Of a stretch of 23,851 nucleotides of DNA, positions 22,514-23,851 are shown in pieces. Position 1 is the stretch's first letter, and each line of letters begins with the position of its first letter. The notes beneath the pieces were generated by a model, which saw nothing but the letters and a program-made list of their open reading frames with translations, made no database searches and was not told the DNA's origin. The DNA comes from a virus: the IMG/VR virus record IMGVR_UViG_3300020001_000008, positions 1-23,851 of that record; one strand, 5' to 3'. The translations under genes and the position numbers were made by a program.

Positions 22514-23851
22514 AAAAACTCTTATTCATTCTCGCTTTCTTTTATTCCGCGGTTTCGGCTCAATCCATTCCATACAGTTCCACAGGTACGATTAGTATCG
22601 CCAAAATCTTTGCATTAAAAACGACTGCCGATAGCCTGTTCCTTGTGAATGAAATAAGAGTAAATGCTTTGGAGGCTTCGATTCTAAAGCTCAAGGCTTC
22701 GTTTGATTCGTTGTTAAGGGCTGTTCCTCCATTGCCTGTAAAGAAATACTCGGACATTCCGTTACCCCCATTGACATTCGGGACTGCGATTGTGCCAAGT
22801 AATTTTTGTTGTACCTCACCAGGATTATTTGACTTTGCCTCGGGACGACCTCCTGGAGACTATAAACCGAATGGGGCTTTTGTAAATGGGTTATCCATCC
22901 GGCAAGCAAGTGGGGCCTACAGATTCGTTACTACGGCTGGGGCGGTTTACGGCACGCAAGGCACCGGGCAGAATCACGGAATCAGTACTAATGGTGTCGG
23001 GACTTATGATCTTTCATTTTACGGTCTTGCCACGGCTGCTACTATTGTCACCGGCGAAAACGGATTTCAAATGCCATCGGCCAGCGGTGGGTCAACGATC
23101 TTAGTTCAGGATGCTGTAGCCAAAAACCCTAATGCGTCTGGTTTTACCGCCAATTTTGGAATATTGGGGACCAACTATTACAAAACTATTACGGTAAAAA
23201 ATCTCAGATGCTTCAACACTGGCCAAGAATGTATTTATGAGGGCAACACCGGGGCGAGTTACAACGGAACCAACTATATAAATGTATCGGTAGTCAGCAA
23301 TTGCTTTGGGTATAACCTCCAACGGGAGTTCATTCAAATAGAACACGCAAACTTTGTCACGGTTGAATATAATACCAGTATCAACGCCGGGCAGACGACT
23401 ACCAGTGGCCAAAGTAATAATTTTCAGTATCACGACAACGGGCCAGGAAGTCAAGTCAGGTATAATGTTTTTTCCGGGGCAAAGGACGGGTTCTCCATTG
23501 CTTCACACGGCTTACGCCTTCATCATAACTACATAAGCTGGACGGCGTTTCCCGGGCAGATCCTTCGCACCGACAACCAATACTTTGCGGCATTTGCTAA
23601 CCGGCTCACTGGGGACTCGATCATCATCGAAAACAACTGCTTCAAGAAACTTGGAGGACCTGATACCTATGCTGTGAAGGTTGAAGAAAGGATGGCGCCA
23701 ATCGTTTTCAGAAACAATACGCTCGATGGCTCTACGACAATGTATCTGGATAACAGGGTAGTAGGCTATACAAATACAATCACGGGCCAGGTTGGGAATC
23801 ACGGTAACGTTATTGGAACCTGCGGGTCACCTGTAATGGTGGGTTCGTATA
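22510..23851 (+). CDS. Secreted right-handed beta-helix protein, probable polysaccharide-binding or -degrading (3' truncated)
   Basis: The frame begins with ATG at 22510 and is open to the end of the window (447 residues seen, no stop). The signal peptide is KKLLFILAFFYSAVSA followed by QSI. Residues about 25-80 are helical and include a charged segment (NEIRVNALEASILKLKASFD); then a proline-rich linker (RAVPPLPVKKYSDIPLPPLT). From about residue 195 the sequence shows short repeating strands with Asn ladders (YKTITVKNLRCFNTGQECIY; FVTVEYNTSINAGQ; VRYNVFSGAKDGFS; LRLHHNYIS; IIIENNCFKKLGG; PIVFRNNTLDGS), the pattern of pectate-lyase-like right-handed beta-helices found in tailspike depolymerases and secreted lyases. 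It is G+C-richer than the window's tail genes. It may be a receptor-binding depolymerase added to the fibre, or a secreted cargo enzyme; no catalytic residues can be named. Confidence 0.8.
   Translation, partial: MKKLLFILAFFYSAVSAQSIPYSSTGTISIAKIFALKTTADSLFLVNEIRVNALEASILKLKASFDSLLRAVPPLPVKKYSDIPLPPLTFGTAIVPSNFCCTSPGLFDFASGRPPGDYKPNGAFVNGLSIRQASGAYRFVTTAGAVYGTQGTGQNHGISTNGVGTYDLSFYGLATAATIVTGENGFQMPSASGGSTILVQDAVAKNPNASGFTANFGILGTNYYKTITVKNLRCFNTGQECIYEGNTGASYNGTNYINVSVVSNCFGYNLQREFIQIEHANFVTVEYNTSINAGQTTTSGQSNNFQYHDNGPGSQVRYNVFSGAKDGFSIASHGLRLHHNYISWTAFPGQILRTDNQYFAAFANRLTGDSIIIENNCFKKLGGPDTYAVKVEERMAPIVFRNNTLDGSTTMYLDNRVVGYTNTITGQVGNHGNVIGTCGSPVMVGSY

Overview
The window is 23.9 kb of one late (head, tail and adsorption) module of a tailed phage or prophage (Caudoviricetes). 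All genes are on the + strand and tightly packed. A single tail-tube candidate, a tape-measure protein and no visible sheath point to a long, non-contractile tail (siphovirus-like). The host is most likely a member of the Bacteroidota. Starts lack Shine-Dalgarno sequences, one gap carries a TAnnTTTG-type -7 element, and every signal peptide seen puts a glutamine right after the predicted cleavage site, as is common in that phylum. No integrase, host gene or attachment site is visible, so prophage and free phage cannot be told apart.

Packaging and head (1-6400): the end of the small terminase subunit; the large terminase (TTG start); a coiled-coil protein; a 32-residue membrane peptide; the portal; a 43-residue basic peptide; a HK97-type prohead protease; a major capsid protein with an unexpected N-terminal membrane segment; and a two-part head protein with a signal peptide in its middle. 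Connector and tail (6424-16159): head-tail connector, tail terminator, major tail protein, a region with three hairpins, a tail-completion-like protein, an unknown protein, the tape measure, a distal-tail/hub candidate and a baseplate-tip protein with two carbohydrate-binding-like modules.

Adsorption and secreted part (16156-23851): a 1670-residue modular tail fibre that begins with a Sec signal peptide, then three small secreted proteins, a hairpin terminator between the second and third of them, and a secreted right-handed beta-helix protein running off the window. The last gene is richer in G+C than most of the window.

The most unusual feature is the link between virion genes and the membrane or Sec export. 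There are six signal peptides with glutamine at +1 (one internal to a head protein, one on the main fibre), a membrane segment on the capsid precursor in the part a prohead protease would normally remove, and a coupled membrane peptide before the portal. Together they suggest capsid assembly at the inner membrane and export of adsorption proteins, but that is inference from sequence alone.
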